From an uncultured Clostridium sp. (GTDB taxonomy: Bacteria; Bacillota_A; Clostridia; Lachnospirales; Lachnospiraceae), in assembly GCA_900556965.1 (NCBI GenBank), contig USQV01000047.1, positions 1 through 7,079 on the forward strand: a DNA stretch of 7,079 bases. Direction: 5' to 3'. Shown here piece by piece: positions 4,931-7,079 of this stretch. The translations under genes were made by a program, and so were the position numbers. The notes under the pieces were generated by a model. It was not told the origin of the DNA. It worked only from the letters and a program-made list of their open reading frames with translations, and ran no database searches. Positions within the stretch are counted from its first letter, which is position 1, and the number at the start of each line of letters is the position of its first letter.

Positions 4931-7079
4931 AAAGTATGGATGAAACAAAAAAAATGATCAACTGGGTGGCAGGGATGATGACGATAGTTGTCACCCTGCT
5001 GATCGTTATTGTCCTGCTGGAGCCCCACGGAAACGGTGTTTCATGCGCCGCGGCGTCCAGAGCGATCGCACTGGCTTTAAACAGTGCGGATGAAATTGAA
5101 AAAAGCGCACCGGAAACCACGTATTTTTCTGACGGTTCCGATAAGGAATGGTATGGAAAATACATGGATTACCTCTATGAAACAGGATATCTGGATCCGG
5201 AAGAATGTCCGGCAAAGGAGGAGAGAGCTCTTGCAGCGGTCACTTATGGGGAGCTTTCCGGGTTCGCTGCGGCCCTTGGAAAAACAGACGGAGAGCTTTC
5301 CGCATACATAACAGAGGCCGGAAGCCGGAAGGCGAAAAAAGCAGTCGGGCAGGAGGAATTCTGGAAATTTTACGACAGCTTTCGAAAGGCATGTGACCCG
5401 GACGGCAATGTAAAAAAGCTGGAAACAGATATATACGGAACTCCCGGCAATGTGGAGGCAGCAGCTGCGTGGACAGCGTATACAAGTGACGGAAAGTTCC
5501 GCTTTGACGGACTGTATATGGATTCCTATATTGATCGGCGTGTGGAGCTTTTAGTCAGGGATCGCGAGATCATAAAAGTTGAACGTGTGGTTTCGGACGC
5601 GATCGTATACAGCAACGCATGGATATCCGGCTGCTCCGGAAATACGGTGACAATTTTTATCGGAAATATCCAGAGGAAATTTCCGGTAAAGGGTGTTTTA
5701 AAAAATGAGGAGGAGATCACGGGTCAGATCGGTGATCTTTATTTAAAAAAAGGACGCCCGCAGAAGCTCGTATTAAAAAAGGATTCAATTACCGGCACGG
5801 TGCTTTCTGTCCGCGAAAATGAGATCGAGATCGAGGGATACGGTCTGGTTCCGCTTTCAGAGGATTTTAAGGTTTATCGAACCTTCGGCGTCTTGCGGGA
5901 GCAGCAGAAAAAAGATATTCTGGTCGGATACCATGCCCAGATATTTGTGGTTGCGGGCGGAGAGATATGTGCCGCATTAACAACAGAAAAGCCCGATATG
6001 GAAAATATCCGCATCCTGCTGATGACAAGCGGCTTTAAATCCCTGTTCCATTCTAAGATCACAGTAAGCTGTGACAGTGCAGCAATTCTTGAATATGGCA
6101 GCGAAAAGAATAAAACTACTTATTCCGTGCCGGCGGGAGAAACCGTTACAATTGAATCGGGAGATCCTCGCCTATCGGAAGGAAGAATGAGCTTCCGGCC
6201 GACTGATGAGGGAGGTCTGATCCGGGTCGAATCCATCGAGAGAGCCCAGGGGATCCCTGTCTATCCGGGACATGTGGAGATTACGGCTGAGGAAAACGGG
6301 CTGCTTCTGCTTAATGAGGTCAACCTCGAAGAATATTTAAAGAGGGTGATCCCGAGTGAAATGCCGTCCACTTATGAGATCGAAGCGTTAAAGGCCCAGG
6401 CGATCTGTGCCCGAACGTATGCATGGAAGCAGATCCAGGGGAATACCTATTCGGCTTACGGTGCTCATGTGGATGACAGTACCAATTTTCAGGTCTACAA
6501 TAATACAGGTACCTTTGATTCCACGGATGCAGCCGTGAATGAAACCTTCGGCCAAATGCTGGTCTATGAGGGAGAACCGGTGGAGGCGTTTTACTACTCT
6601 ACCTCCTGCGGACACAGTACAGACGGTACTCTTTGGGGAGCAGAAGCCTCCAGTGTGCCTTATCTTCGTGCAGTCACCTTAGATGAAAAAGGAAAAACCA
6701 TGGATCTTTCGTCTAACGATGCCTTTGGTGCGTTTATAAAAAGGAATGACGTACATGCATTTGACTCTGACTTTGCCATGTTCCGCTGGAATACGGTAGT
6801 AACGGGAAATTCTTTAAGCGAGAAGATCGACGGTATCGGTAAGATAACCGGGCTTACGATCACCTCGCGAGGGCCCGGCGGCATCGCAAAGGCGCTTAAA
6901 GTGGTAGGAACAGAGGGAACAAAGACATATACGGGACAGAGCAGGATACGAAGCGTCCTAGGGAGTCCGTCTCTTGTCTATAACAAAAAGGACGGAAGTA
7001 CAATCACAGGCTGGGATACACTTCCCAGCGGCTTTATCTATATTGAAAATGAGGGAACGGATGAGAACAATGATACCCG
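4927..7079 (+). CDS. Membrane-anchored SpoIID/LytB domain protein, 3' end outside window
   Basis: SpoIID is a lytic transglycosylase that cuts glycan strands stripped of stem peptides during engulfment; LytB-domain relatives act in wall remodelling. 717 codons are visible and the frame is open at the window edge. Residues 13-31 form a membrane anchor. Residues about 44-118 look like a degenerate SLH domain (FSDGSDKEWYGKYMDYLYE, then RALAAVTYGELSGFAAALG). About 200-357 is a beta-rich region I do not recognise. IRILLMTSGF at 361 opens the SpoIID N-terminal domain. The catalytic block VIPSEMPSTYEIEALKAQA contains E478, aligning with the SpoIID catalytic Glu, followed by ICARTYAW. C561 and H563 lie in STSCGHSTDG, the region that binds metal in some SpoIID proteins. 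The usual final GHGxGMSQ-type motif would lie past 7079. ATG 4927 overlaps the permease stop; ATG 4936 is better spaced from AAAAGG (4919-4924) and may be the true start. It is much longer than sporulation SpoIID (about 340 residues), so probably a paralogue rather than SpoIID itself. Confidence 0.88.
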   Translation, partial: MKSMDETKKMINWVAGMMTIVVTLLIVIVLLEPHGNGVSCAAASRAIALALNSADEIEKSAPETTYFSDGSDKEWYGKYMDYLYETGYLDPEECPAKEERALAAVTYGELSGFAAALGKTDGELSAYITEAGSRKAKKAVGQEEFWKFYDSFRKACDPDGNVKKLETDIYGTPGNVEAAAAWTAYTSDGKFRFDGLYMDSYIDRRVELLVRDREIIKVERVVSDAIVYSNAWISGCSGNTVTIFIGNIQRKFPVKGVLKNEEEITGQIGDLYLKKGRPQKLVLKKDSITGTVLSVRENEIEIEGYGLVPLSEDFKVYRTFGVLREQQKKDILVGYHAQIFVVAGGEICAALTTEKPDMENIRILLMTSGFKSLFHSKITVSCDSAAILEYGSEKNKTTYSVPAGETVTIESGDPRLSEGRMSFRPTDEGGLIRVESIERAQGIPVYPGHVEITAEENGLLLLNEVNLEEYLKRVIPSEMPSTYEIEALKAQAICARTYAWKQIQGNTYSAYGAHVDDSTNFQVYNNTGTFDSTDAAVNETFGQMLVYEGEPVEAFYYSTSCGHSTDGTLWGAEASSVPYLRAVTLDEKGKTMDLSSNDAFGAFIKRNDVHAFDSDFAMFRWNTVVTGNSLSEKIDGIGKITGLTITSRGPGGIAKALKVVGTEGTKTYTGQSRIRSVLGSPSLVYNKKDGSTITGWDTLPSGFIYIENEGTDENNDT

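Noticed and set aside
4641..5165. 174-codon ORF on the - strand across the permease/SpoIID junction
   Set aside because: It is antisense to two well-supported genes, has Ser/Arg-rich composition typical of a shadow frame and no start signal.
1..7079. CRISPR array, tRNA or rRNA genes, prophage or transposase genes
   Set aside because: No regularly spaced direct repeats, no tRNA- or rRNA-like sequence, and no recombinase or transposase reading frame were seen on either strand.

Overview
The window looks like a low-to-moderate GC Firmicutes chromosome, most likely a Lachnospiraceae-type gut clostridium. The reasons are strong AGGAGG-type ribosome binding sites, sigma-A promoters with 17-18 bp spacers, and the protein families present: a SleB/CwlJ-type cell wall hydrolase, a SpoIID/LytB protein, a clostridial AI-2E/PerM permease and a Firmicutes-like 6S RNA. 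This placement is by inspection only. All genes read on the + strand.

Region 1 (1-808) is visibly AT-richer than the rest. It starts with two hairpins (4-50 and 81-131), which look like the end of something lying upstream. Next comes a type II toxin-antitoxin module of HicA and HicB with its own promoter and a perfect 8+8 bp palindrome over the -35 box. The hicA start appears disrupted: the well-placed ATG at 226 leads to a stop after six codons, and adding one G in the GGG tract would restore a complete HicA N-terminus. hicB overlaps hicA by 4 bp and looks intact.

Region 2 (844-1326) is a complete YbaK-family aminoacyl-tRNA deacylase. The 320-bp gap after it (1327-1646) ends in a clear promoter and a seven-residue leader ORF with an excellent Shine-Dalgarno sequence. 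This is the upstream region of a membrane-anchored SleB-type hydrolase with a long Glu/Ala-rich linker (1647-2591). A HAD phosphatase (2647-3300) follows 55 bp later with no obvious terminator, so the two may be co-transcribed.

Region 3 (3301-3682) contains no protein gene. It carries a self-contained non-coding transcription unit: a near-consensus promoter, an RNA of about 200 nt that folds into a long interrupted closing stem, an open middle and a terminal hairpin, and then an intrinsic terminator. This is the architecture of 6S RNA.

Region 4 (3683-7079) starts with its own extended -10 promoter and encodes an eight-helix-type AI-2E/PerM family permease. Its stop codon overlaps the start of a large membrane-anchored SpoIID/LytB-domain protein, which runs off the window end before its C-terminal portion. 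Apart from the toxin-antitoxin module and the deacylase, the theme is cell envelope remodelling (two peptidoglycan-active enzymes and a permease) around a global RNA regulator of RNA polymerase. I see no clearly new multi-gene system. The items most worth following up are the hicA frameshift, the leader peptide before the hydrolase gene, the 6S-like RNA and the SLH-like N-terminal part of the SpoIID protein.
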